A stretch of 64,000 nt of DNA, taken from Chromobotia macracanthus. Lineage: Eukaryota > Chordata > Actinopteri > Cypriniformes > Botiidae. A model generated the notes under the pieces. It saw only the letters and a list, made by a program, of their open reading frames with translations, made no database searches and was not told where the DNA came from. Positions 1 through 10,360 of the stretch are shown here, one piece after another; the stretch's first letter is position 1; each line of letters opens with the position of its first letter. The stretch spans positions 1,727,501 through 1,791,500 of the forward strand of contig JAZGTH010000032.1 in assembly GCA_036877525.1 (NCBI GenBank), given 5' to 3'. The position numbers were made by a program, and so were the translations under genes.

Positions 1-189
1 CTAACAGTCCCCCCCCCACTACATCTCTGATTGCCAATGGCTTTGCCAGTTTTTTTACAGACAAAGTAGCTACCATCAGCAACCAATTCTATGCACCACA
101 CACCCCTAACCCCCCTTTACCTTGATGCCATCCAACACTCTCCTCTTTCTCTCCTCTCTCTGAAACCGACATCTCGAAAATCATCCTCT

Positions 190-985
190 CTAACCGTCCA
201 ATGACCTGCCCCCTTGACCCTATCCCCTCACATCTACTGCAAGCAATCTCTCCATCACTCTTGCCTGAACTCACACACATTCTAAACATGTCAATCTCTA
301 CAAGAAACATTCCCCCCTTGTTTAGGCAGGTTCGGATAACCACACTGCTCAAAAAAAACATCACTCGACCCCTCAGTGGTCAGCAACTATAGACCAATTT
401 CACTCCTACTGTTCCTCTCAAAAGTCCTCAAAAAGGTTGTGTTTAATCAGCTGTCTCTCACAGAACAACCTACTTGACAGTCGACAGTATGGTTTCAAAA
501 AAGGACATTCCACGGAGACCACCCTCCTGTCAGTGGTTGAAGGCCTACGGCAGGGTAGAGCCAACTCCATATTGTCTGTCCTAATTCTTCTTGACCTCTC
601 TGCTGCCTTTGACACAGTGAACACCAGATCATGTTATCCTCACTCTCCAACCCCTCCCGCCAGCTATGGTTAGTTAACGAGTGACGTCTAATTATTCCCC
701 GACAACGAGGCACCAAATCAATCTGTAAAACCTTCACCTACTCTGTTTCTTGGTGGTGGCAATGGCTAATCCCTAATTCTCTCCTATCCTCCTAACAAAA
801 AAAATTCTCCTGGTCTCTAGTTCATCTTGTCTCTAGTAGCAGAATCCAATGTCCGCTTGTAAATGTAGCTTTGTAGACTTGGCTTGTTGGCTCGCAAGGC
901 AAAATGTTCAATGCTCTCGTCCTTTGTAAGTCACTTTGGATAAAAGTATCTGCCAAATTACTAAATGTAAATGTAATTCAGCTAA
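190..985 (+). mobile_element. L2/CR1-clade LINE fragment with 3' tail
   Basis: Broken reverse-transcriptase sequence in several frames shows the L2 motifs around FKKGHSTETTLLSVVEGLRQ and LILLDLSAAFDTVN. A shortened copy of the 3' end follows (AAGTCACTTTGGATAAAAGT, then ATGTAAATGTAA). The palm-domain catalytic region is missing or damaged, so the copy is dead. Confidence 0.8.
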
Positions 986-999
986 ACCTGCCAGACGGG

Positions 1000-3790
1000 G
1001 AGACATGCACTGCGACTTTTTTGCAGTAGTCAGGGGCGACGAGGCGGCCACATCTTCTAATCTCACTTGATTACATCAGCAATCTCCTGGACATGAACTG
1101 TTGTGTTCCAATGATTGCTAGCCTGATTGGAGTAAGCACATGCACAGTATTCAGACGAATGGCTCAGTGTAACCTCTCCATTCAGGCACGATATAGCAGT
1201 GTTATGGACGAAGAGTTATATGATATGTGTGACAGAAGTAAAGCAACACATGCCTCACTGTGGATACAGAATTATGAGAGCAGCTTTAAAGGCGCGAGGA
1301 CACCAAGTGCAATTTGACTGTGTTAGGGCTGCAATGCACTGGGTTGGTACAGCAGGAGTTATGTCTCGAATGACACAACTGGGCTGCGTAGTGCGAAGTA
1401 CCTATCCAGTCCCAGGTCAATAATGCACATTGACACCAACTGTAAATTGATTCGGTAAGTTTGTCAGGCTTGTTTTCTCAGTTATTGCTTGCTGCACTTC
1501 TTATGAAAGAGATATGTGGGATTTTTAAAACATTTGTATGAATATTCTTGTTTTAGCTACAATATAGTTGTCTTCGGGGGTGTGGATGGCTTTTCACGCA
1601 AGGTAGTGGTCAGTCCATTAAGTTTAGGCTCATAATCTATATTCAGTAACCATTCAGCATAACATTTCTTCTGTTTCAATAGATAATTTACCTTGGTGCT
1701 GCATCTAATAACCTTGCTGAAACTACCTTGGATACCAAGCAGCAGTGGAGACATTTGGCTTCCCTCTCAGGTATGTTTCAGTGGAAACTGGAAGAGAATT
1801 GGATGCCAAATCGTGGCATATTTGTTCAGTTCAAGTTCGGTAAATGAGATGACCAGTTTGTTTACGTAGACACTTGCAGCCTTTTAATCAGCTTTTCTGC
1901 ATTAAGACATGAAAGCAATGTTTGCGTTTATATTCTTTCATATCATTTATATCATTTTAGTGGATACTCTTTACACGTGTACATGTAAACAGCTTTTTTT
2001 CCACAGCAGAAGGTATATATAACAATATTTGATGCAGGACTTGTTTCCTTAACCTTCCATCGGGTCTAGTACAACAATCTGCTGCCACCCTGGGGTTGTC
2101 CTCTTACGTCATCCCCGGCATACTTAAGACACAATCATCAAAAATCTATTATAATAGATTTGTTTACCTAGCTACATAAGGTCCCCTAAGTATCCAGTAT
2201 AAATTAATGAATTTCAGACAAAGCATACATATTATTTTATTTTTATTTTTCAAAACTGCAGTTACTGTCATTGTTATGGAGAAGGAACTTGCTCCACCTC
2301 CTCCGCACCACTAGCGGGAGCCATCTCCAGAATATTTGCGCCATTAAGAACTGCGTTTCCCATAATGCCCCATACCTGGATTTGATTACTTCCTGTTTGC
2401 TCACCTGAACCTCATCAGTCTTTGTGTATATAAACCTGTGACTTTCCTCAACTCAGTGCAAAGTCTTGTTTTGCCTTGGTGACATTACTGAGTGGTTTCT
2501 ACTGGTTTTTGGATTTTGAATTTTGGATTGTTACCTGCCCTGATTATCAGACTGCCTAATGGTTATGATTGTTTGCTGCCTGCCTCGACCCACGCCTGTG
2601 TTATGTTTACACAGCCTTGTCTTGTCTCTGTTGTTCCTGTTTACTGTTGCTTGACCCTGTCTGCCTGGTTAACGAATAAAGCACTGCAAATGGATCCTCC
2701 TGTGTGTGACCCTTCATTACAGTCATTGTATTGCAAACATGAGTTTGGGTGATTTAAAATTTTAGATGTTTTTATCTCTATGCTTAAACACCCATGTTCT
2801 TGGGGTATGAGGTGATCAGGGTGTCAAATGTGGAAGTGGCTTGCCTGATGTTCACAGTTTGTGGGACAGAAAGAGGCAGCTTTGTTTCAGCAAAGTGTCC
2901 ACAATCAACGGTGAGTTGAATTTTTCCTGTTCTTTTGTGAGCGTTTTATCCAAAATGAATTTTACTTATTACAAATTATGATTTATTGACTTTTGTATAA
3001 CATGTCTTATTGTTACATTTAACTGACATATTACTTTTTTTTTCAGTATAGAGAGGTTGTGGAGAGATGTCTGAGCATCAGTGACAAATGTCTACTACGA
3101 TGTTCTGCATGCTTTGAAAGAAGGTGGCCACCTTGATATTTCTGACATTACTCATATGCTGTGTTGCCTCTGTATTTATTCTACGGCTTCAAGATGATCT
3201 CAGTCTTTTCCGAAACACCTGGAACAATCACCCAATGTGCACAGGGTAATATGACTTCTAACCAGTTGTGGGTGATGGGAAGTATCTGCAATCCTGAACC
3301 TGACAGAAGTATGTTTGGTGTAGACTTTGATCATTTCAAAGTTGTTGGCTTTTAATTCCTACATTTTTAAATACAAATTCAATTTTAAAAATTAATGTTG
3401 ATTCAATCCCTGTTCGAATCTGGTTTGATTTGTGATGCTAAATGCTCTATATTGCTGTTTTTAGGGACTAAGCATACCAAACAGACTGGGAGAGTAGTGG
3501 CCTGAGTGTTGATGCACACTCCAGCATTGTTGTGCCTCCAACTGAATGTCCCCTGACTAATGAGCAACTGGAAGCACTCAGAGAAACTGTAGAGCCCAAA
3601 AGACCTTCACAGAATCTATCTTGCTGCACGTCATTTATGCCAATCAGTTCTTATGGAATAACTGTAATTTTCATCCTTCCTTCTGCAGATGCAGACTTTA
3701 CTGTCATTAACAATTATGTAATTAACAACTGGAGTCAACAATACCCTAAAATATCAGAGTATATCTGCTAGTAGTAATTGTTTGTGTAAT
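1000..3790 (+). pseudogene. Broken, intron-containing integrase-core (rve-type) gene
   Basis: Pieces of one protein lie in order: a helix-turn-helix segment (IGVSTCTVFRRM, about 1120), a region with CGYRIMRAALKARGHQVQ and VRSTYPVPGQ (about 1255-1420), YNIVVFGGVDGFSRKVV (about 1560), IIYLGAASNN (about 1683), GDQGV (about 2813), then IERLWRDV (about 3050), QGNMTSNQLWVMGSICNPEP (about 3245) and VPPTECPLTNEQLEALRETV (about 3530). Family knowledge: fish genomes carry a transposon-derived protein with this order and an integrase catalytic core. Splice-like GT and AG signals separate the pieces (for example GTAAGT at 1455, and GTGAGT near 2910 with TTTTTTCAG before IERLW). Stop codons and lost segments make it non-functional. 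A solo LTR has landed inside it. Confidence 0.65.
2272..2721 (+). mobile_element. Solo LTR with 5-bp target duplication GTCAT
   Basis: It begins TGTTATGG and ends CATTACA, and is flanked by GTCAT at 2267-2271 and 2722-2726. Inside are a TATA-like TATATAAA at 2427 and the polyadenylation signal AATAAA at 2675, as in an LTR promoter/R region. It is an LTR-retrotransposon relic of about 450 bases, inserted in the integrase-like pseudogene. The superfamily is not determined. Confidence 0.75.
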
Positions 3791-4079
3791 GAGTGATTTG
3801 AGGCACAATTGGATTATAGAATTAGAATTGTTTTTATTCAAGAACAATAGAATATTGGTTAAATGTTTATGCTCCCACTAAAACATGCTCAAATGTACTG
3901 TTTGCATACATTTTGAAATACAGATACTTTAAAATCAAGCCTAAACGTTTTTTATTTTGTACATATTTTAGTGTACGTTATGCATGTGTTCATGCTGTTA
4001 TATTTTTGATGCTATGCCATAAGATACATGTTTAAGTAACGGTTTGATGTTACATACATTGTAAGTGACTATGTAAGCT

Positions 4080-4620
4080 TATACTACATTAACATTTTGT
4101 CATTTAGCAGACGCTTTTATCCAAAATGATTTAAAAAGGATGAGAGCATTGAACATTTTCTCTTGCGTGCCAACGAGCCAAGTCTGCAAAGCTACAGTTA
4201 CAATCGGATATTGTATTGTTACAAGAGAGAAAGATGAACTAGAAACAAGGAATTTTTTTTTTTGAGGATAGGATAGAAAAGTATTGGGTTTAGACGGGTG
4301 TCTGCGAAATAGATGTGTTTTGAGTTGTTTTTTGAAGGTTGTGATGGTCTTAGCAGATCAGGTGGAGGCTGGGAGTTCATTCCACCACAAAGGAATGAAA
4401 TACATAGTTTCACAGATTGATCTGATGCCTTGTTGTGGGTGAACAGTCAGATGTCGCTCATTAGCTGGCGGGAGGGGACATATGTCTGGAGTAGTTTGAT
4501 GCGGGCGGTTACAGGTAGCCAGTGGAGTAAGATCAGGAGGGGTGTGACATGGGCTGTTTTTGGTTGACTTTTTACAATTTCTACAGCCATATTTGGCTCC
4601 ATTCACTCTCATCCGACCCA
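4080..4620 (-). repeat. LINE/SINE 3' tail (reverse) and adjoining dispersed repeat
   Basis: The complement of the L2-type tail (TTTAGCAGACGCTTTTATCC on the plus strand at about 4103) is followed by a segment ending in a repeat typical of fish genomes around 'caggtagccagtggagtaagatcagg'. No coding sequence is seen. Confidence 0.55.
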
Positions 4621-4861
4621 GAACTTCAGAAGGTTTTTTTAAATCCTTGCTGGATGCTGAAATAACAGAAATTGTTTCAAAAACAAAAGGTTATAGAAAC
4701 AGTTTACCCTAAACTTATAATTCTGTCATTGTTTTCTCATCCTTACAGAATCGCAAACCGTTATGACTTTTGAAGTATATTTGTGTTTAGACCCATATAA
4801 TTTAATTTTACAGAGTCTAAAGATTTAAGTTTCAAAACAGGACACTAAAACTCAAGACAAA

Positions 4862-5311
4862 ATGGCCAAAAATATACATGGAATAGATTACCCCAAAGGG
4901 CTTCATAATAGTCCCACAGTTTATCATCAGGCCCTAAAAGGAACATTAGACAAATGGGACAGGCAGTCAATCTTAATTCAGTACGTAGATGACATTTTGA
5001 TTTGTAGTACTCATGAGAATACACACATGAGAGATATAGAAGCGTTGCTCGACTTGTTGCATGCTGATGGTCACGTAGTTAATCAAAACAAAGCTCAATG
5101 TGCAAAACCTTCCGTTGTTTTCCTGGGACAAGTGATATCTAGAAAATTATGCAAAAAAAACCCATCAGAATTACAGATAGCTCTGAAGGGCCATGCCAAG
5201 GACAATAAACAAGTTGTCCTTTCTAACGCTGCAGTGCAGCAATTCGAGCAACTGAAACTTGAATTGAATCACGTACCTGCCCGAGAGCAGCTGATTATCA
5301 TTTGTTTGTAG
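4862..5311 (+). pseudogene. ERV reverse transcriptase fragment
   Basis: An open stretch of 149 codons starts in the palm of a retroviral reverse transcriptase: it contains the YVDDIL metal-binding box (about codons 40-45), followed by the connection segment VVFLGQVIS. The fingers are missing upstream, and the frame breaks before RNase H. Confidence 0.8.
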
Positions 5312-5639
5312 CAGAGAAACAAGGTTACATGTCCTCTGTCAACAATGTGGCACAGAACTTAAACCTGTAGGTTTTATAGTTCTGCCCAGGATAGTTTGGC
5401 TAAAGGCTTCACAACGTGTGAGAGCCCTTGAAGCAGGCTGCCATTAATACTGCACCCATAGTATTGGATAACAATTTGATAATTTATTGTAAACATGAAA
5501 TTTTGGCCATGCTTTCCATCACACGTGTCACTTTACCACGCTGGTCAAGATGGTGTGCATTGTTAGAACAACCACATGTCACACTCCACAAAACATCAGT
5601 AGTAAATGTGTTATGGAATAATAATAGACCCAATCTCTG

Positions 5640-6046
5640 ATCCAGACATAACACTGTATGAAGATGGCTCTTCACAAATTGTGGAAGGGGTTAGAAGAGC
5701 ATCTTATGCTATAGTGGATGAAAATAAACACAGCTAGACTGCCAGATAACACCACAGTACAAGTGGCAGAACTAACTGCACTCACTGAGGCTTGCAAAAT
5801 GGCTGAGGGTAAGAGATGTAACATTTACACAGACAGCAGATATGCCTTTGGGGTAGTGCATGATTTTTGGCAAATATGGAAGGCTAGGGAATACAACACA
5901 AGTGTAGGTACACCAATACTTAACCAAAAGGAAGTCACAGAGTTGGTAGATGCACTCAATCTGCCTGCAGTGGTATCAGTTCTCAAGGTTAAAGCACACA
6001 CCAAGGGTGACACGACACAAGAAAAGGGAAACAATGAGCAGATCTA
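5640..6046 (+). pseudogene. ERV RNase H fragment
   Basis: A broken start YEDGSS near 5660 is followed by an open stretch with QVAELTALTEACKMAEG and IYTDSRYAFGVVHDF. These carry the catalytic acids expected in retroviral RNase H: Asp in the first segment, Glu in AELTAL, Asp in TDSRYA. There is a frameshift between the first and second segments. Confidence 0.78.
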
Positions 6047-6179
6047 GCAGCCAAGGCCACAGCATTGGCTCAACCACAGCTACAACAAACAGTAATAATA
6101 AATAATTGAAACTGACTAATCTGACCTCTATTAGAGAGATACAAGAAGCAGCCAGTAAGGAATAAATCTGGGAATGGAT

Positions 6180-6905
6180 GAGTGAGGGTGCTAACTTGAA
6201 CAAACAAGGAATTTGGACCAAAGATACCAGAGTGGTATGCCCAAATTCTGCCCTACCATGGGTGATGTCACAAAAACATATGTTAGGACACAGTGGGGTT
6301 AAACAAATGGTGATGGCATTTAACAAATCATGGTGGGCTAAAAGAGCTAATAAGTATGCCTAAAGTGTGTATGGTCGATGTGTAACATGCCAGGCTCACG
6401 TCCCTGTGAAACCACATCCCCCTACCAACATGTCCCAGGCCCAGATGGTCCTTTTATTCATTTGCAGGTTGATTATATTTCAATAGATAGGTGTAGGGTT
6501 TATTCAGAGGTGTTAGTGATCACTGATAAATTCTCCAGATGGGTGGAAGCTATTCCCTGCTTGAAAACAACAGCAACACAAACTGCCAAGATTTTGGCTC
6601 AAGAGATAATTCCCAGGTGGGGACTACCATTATATATAGACTTGGATCAGGGAACTCACTTCACAGGAACTGTTTGCACTGAACTGTGCACAATGTTAAA
6701 CATTAAATGGTCTTTTCATTGTCCAGGTCACCCTCAAAGTTTAGGAATGGTAGAAATAGCCAACAAAGCTAATGACCATTACCAAGAGGTACAGGAAACA
6801 TTTAAATTCCTTTGCCAGGGGGATATACAAGCGTGCAATGCCTTGAGAATATGTAAGAAGAATGTTTGTACTGAAAAATGTACTGATAAATTTTGTATCA
6901 AATAG
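6180..6905 (+). pseudogene. ERV integrase fragment
   Basis: An N-terminal zinc-binding remnant (HSGVKQ then CVTCQA, in different frames around 6290-6390) precedes a long open stretch at 6378-6905. This includes LQVDYIS, DLDQGTHF and HPQSLGMVE, matching the three acidic positions of the retroviral integrase core. Stops and a degenerate C-terminus show that it is inactive. Confidence 0.8.
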
Positions 6906-7269
6906 ATCCCTCAAATCGCTGATGTTATATGGTTAAATGTAATAAGACTGAATCTATTGGTTTCCCAAGAATAACTGACTATGGGAATACTACTGGGTGT
7001 CTTATATATTATAGAGGACAAATCCCATATCAATGGAATTATCTAACTGACTTATGCTGTCCCTGATTCGTAAGTGGAAAGCAGTTCCACTACTGGGTCT
7101 GTGGTACAAGACTTCTGAATCCCAATGATGGAACAGAATTATGTGCAAAGTGACTTTAAAGGAAGATATTTCTGTTGTTAGGTTTGTTAATAAAACCAAA
7201 AATAGCACCTAAAAACAAAACAGCGTGCTATTGCCTCCCTAAATCCTACTGTGTTATAGCTCAGACGTG

Positions 7270-7545
7270 TCCCTAATGAATTTAAAGCTCGTAATGAAAT
7301 TGCAAGTGGATTTGAGTCTATCATAGTATGGGTTACACCAAATAAAAATACTAAGTGGATAAATTATCTACATTACAATCAACAAAGAATGACTAATTAT
7401 ACCAATAAGGCTTTACAAGCATTGGGAAGACAATTAGATGTCTCAATGTTGGTGCCTGTATTGGTTATTTTGCTCCTCTTTTGTTCTTTTGGACCATGCA
7501 TTGTCTCCTGTATACAACGCAGAAGATCAAAGTAATGGATGTCAA
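7270..7545 (+). pseudogene. ERV envelope transmembrane-subunit remnant
   Basis: A frame around 7330-7430 reads WINYLHYNQQRMTNYTNKAL, like the ectodomain of a fish retroviral transmembrane subunit. It is followed by a hydrophobic run LVPVLVILLLFCS, a membrane-anchor candidate. Both are short and flanked by stops. The identification rests on position after integrase and on character. Confidence 0.5.
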
Positions 7546-8196
7546 GCTGAGATCTGTACATGGTTACAAAAAAAAACTGAACATGGAAATATATATTTGA
7601 AGCATTATCTTTACACACGTTGTTTTGCCAAAACAAAACAATTAACTTTACACATCTCTTTAACTGACGCTGGTATGCGGTATGACAGAAAAGATCTGTT
7701 TAAGAGCAATTAGAAGGGAAGGGTATGGATTGGTGCCATCCAAACTTTTCAAAGAATGTTTTAATGATTATGACAGTTTGCTTACATTTAATCAGTCTAT
7801 TTAATCAAATATTTTATATGATTAATGTGGGGACATAAGTAGTATTATAAATTTCCATTCTTTTCGTTTTATGCTGTGTAACATAATCAAAGTTTTATGC
7901 AAGGCTGAACTACCTCCTATGTTTCTGTTAAGAAATGATAAACAAGATATGGTGAACCCGGGAACTGGGAAGTATGCCAAATGCTTGAGCAGGCAGAGAG
8001 ATATATGTAGTTGTGATTTCTGTGTACTCAGTTCTCTTTCAAAGCTGACACTTGAACAGTCAGGGTCTTTAATAAAAACATCAACATCTCCACCCTAGAC
8101 TCCTTGTCTCTTCATTCATGATCTAACAGACTTAAACTGCTGTTTAAAAACATTCAGTAAGACACTGCTACACTCTTCAAACTCTAAGGCACATAC

Positions 8197-8311
8197 CTGT
8201 CTCAATGAACTGCTTTAAATACCCCATGATCCGTTTCTTTGTATCAGCTGAGTATTCGTCATCATCTACATCATCACTCTCTTTAGGCCAGGAGATATGT
8301 GAAAGCAGCAT
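8197..8311 (-). CDS. Unidentified candidate exon
   Basis: An open segment of 38 codons plus one base: MLLSHISWPKESDDVDDDEY then SADTKKRIMGYLKQFIET. It sits between an acceptor-like pyrimidine stretch ending TTAAG and a good donor GTATGT. The charged, codon-like content stands out from its surroundings. I do not recognise the protein, and the exon could belong to a neighbouring gene on this strand or to a transposon. No partner exons were found. Confidence 0.35.
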
Positions 8312-8339
8312 CTTAACCATTAAAAGAGTGAGAGTCTAT

Positions 8340-8810
8340 AATCAGTTATGTATTAGTGTTTGCCAAAACAATATCTCTTGACATGCAAGCCATTTGTAGT
8401 CCTCTTAAGGCACCAATCTTTTTCATTCTTCGCTGGGGGGAAAGAAGTTTGAAAATGCTGAGCGAAGGGTATACTGTTTTCTAACTTTCACCCCCTAACA
8501 ACGTAACGTAAACTTCAACAAGTTCAACACTGATCTCTGCTTTATCAAAGTGATTTTTACCATCATATGGACAAAAATAACATTTATAACATTTAGAACA
8601 CAACTCTTTATTTCCTTTTACCACGTTCAGTGTTATGGAAAAGAACCATCATGACAGAAATTTAAACATTTATAAACTGTAAGAAATAAAAAGGCTATAA
8701 TTTGAGACCAGAAACGCATCACGTTTATACATAGTATAATAATAATTATAATAACTATGCATCCGTTTGTAAGGAAGGTCGTAAATTATTATCTAATTTT
8801 TCTATCAAAT
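8340..8810. other. No gene seen
   Basis: AT-rich, non-coding sequence. I see no repeat that I can name and no open frame with coding character. Confidence 0.5.
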
Positions 8811-8814
8811 GTTG

Positions 8815-9195
8815 TCACGTGACAAAAGAACGAAAGACTCTAGAGATGAACTAATCAATTATCTTGCCGGATCAGACTGCATAGGTTTTAAGGGGCTGTC
8901 ACGTAAGGAACGAACGACTCAAACCCGAAGACTTGTCAGATAAGAGGTGAGGTGAATTAAAGACCCAGGTAAACAATGAATTCATATTTTCTTTTTCTTA
9001 TTGCATTATAGTTTTGTCTTGTTTGTAGTGTGATCAACATTTGCGTAAGCAGAAGATGTGTTAGGGAAGTAACACATAACAATTTCATTATATTTTGCTA
9101 GAATGAATGAAATGACTCGAAAAAAGATTTGTTCATTTTTCTGAACGGGATTCAAAGGTCGGAGTCGGTAAAATGATCCGAACTTCCCATCACTA
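8815..9195 (-). mobile_element. hAT-type non-autonomous element end
   Basis: The complement of 9160-9195 reads TAGTGATGGGAAGTTCGGAT followed by CATTTTACCG, the terminus of a widespread fish hAT family. The left boundary is not clear: the expected inverted partner is absent or too diverged, although 'gtcacgtgacaaaagaacg' and 'gtcacgtaaggaacgaacg' repeat inside. Confidence 0.5.
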
Positions 9196-9199
9196 GTTT

Positions 9200-10205
9200 T
9201 TGACCTGAAGGCCTCTCGCCTCTACCCGTTGCTTAGGTCTTCATCAACACCCGCTTGCACCACCTGTTGGTGAGGAGACAGCAGATGGAGATTATGCATC
9301 GGTACTCTACTGCTCTTCCTGCAGTTCCAGTATGTTCACTGTTGAGTTTTCAGTAAAATTTGAACCGTTGAATTTTTGAAAGCGAATTTGGTAAGTAAAA
9401 AATAATATGGACTGAAAATTGCCTGTCGAATATTATTGGTGGTATTTTTACACAAACTGTGTGAAGGTGAATATTGATCATTTAATTTTTAATAATGAAA
9501 CGGTGTGTGAAATGTTTTCAATTGAAAAATGCACTGTTTATATATACAACCAGGTTGAATTGCAGCGCACTAAAATGCAAGCCCTGAAATATGATGCTTG
9601 CAAATGCATTATTTTTGCAATTTAGCATGTTTTTTATTTCAAATACTTTTGTCATTAATTTACTTCCATACTAACCGACTTTACAGGGCCATGACGTTTA
9701 TGTTCAAATATTATATATTACCTTGTGTAAACATAGTTAGCATGCAGTTTTATCAAACTAATCTCATGTTAACAGAGCTCAAGTTCTACTGGAACATTCC
9801 TTTAACATCCTGGCAATGTTTGCAGCAACCACAGAGACACTGAGATGCAGAATAAATGTTTAAGAGGCCAACAAATAATTTACAGTTCATGTTTATTTCC
9901 AATTCGTCTCAAAAAGGTACATCTCTAATTTCAAACCATTAAAAGGTGCTGAAACAGCGGCCTACATTTCTAAAAGCTGCTCAGGACATACAATGATAAA
10001 AAAACAACATTGTAAATGTATTACAACAATACTAATTATAATAATAACAATAATAATAAAATAATAAAACAGCTACACTATAGAAAGAATTGAACTTCAC
10101 AATTTAAAAAAAATAAAATGGAGAGGAAATGTACAAAAGTTCTGTTGGTCAGAAGACAATTAAACTGTTCTTCAACAAGCATCTTTCTTAACTGAGTCTG
10201 TGTGT
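9200..10205. other. 3' flank of top2b, no gene seen
   Basis: AT-rich sequence downstream of the top2b stop. It must contain the 3' untranslated region (several AATAAA-like sites near 10045-10070 on the plus strand are in the wrong orientation to serve top2b). Short open frames here lack coding character. Confidence 0.45.
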
Positions 10206-10210
10206 GTTTT

Positions 10211-10360
10211 TCAGTCAAACATGTCATCATCGTCATTATCAGACTCTGCAAAGTACTTGACTTCTTTCTTAGCTCGGCCAGACCGATCTCTGCCTGCGTC
10301 TCGACTGAAGCTGTTAATGCCTGTGTCATTGTCGTCATCGTCAGATGCTTTCTTCATTTT
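10211..10360 (-). CDS. top2b: top2b exon 35 (stop codon)
   Basis: Residues about 1558-1606, KMKKASDDDDNDTGINSFSR and GRAKKEVKYFAESDNDDDDM, ending FD and TGA. The KEVKYFAESD ending identifies the beta paralogue. The 3' untranslated region continues towards lower coordinates; I could not place its polyadenylation site with confidence. Confidence 0.93.
   Translation of the reverse strand, partial: KMKKASDDDDNDTGINSFSRDAGRDRSGRAKKEVKYFAESDNDDDDMFD

Larger units (their letters stand above)
4862..8100 (+). mobile_element. Decayed endogenous retrovirus (pol, env trace, 3' LTR-like end)
   Basis: In order there are reverse transcriptase, RNase H, integrase and a short env transmembrane trace, then an untranslated stretch ending near an AATAAAA signal at about 8071. 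The arrangement and motifs resemble fish gamma/epsilon-like retroviruses. Many frameshifts and stops are present. gag, protease and the 5' LTR are not recognisable, so this is a 5'-truncated, inactive fossil. Confidence 0.75.

Noticed and set aside
2492..2752. 86-codon open frame starting MVSTGFWILNFGLLPAL
   Set aside because: It is contained in the R/U5 part of a solo LTR with a target duplication.
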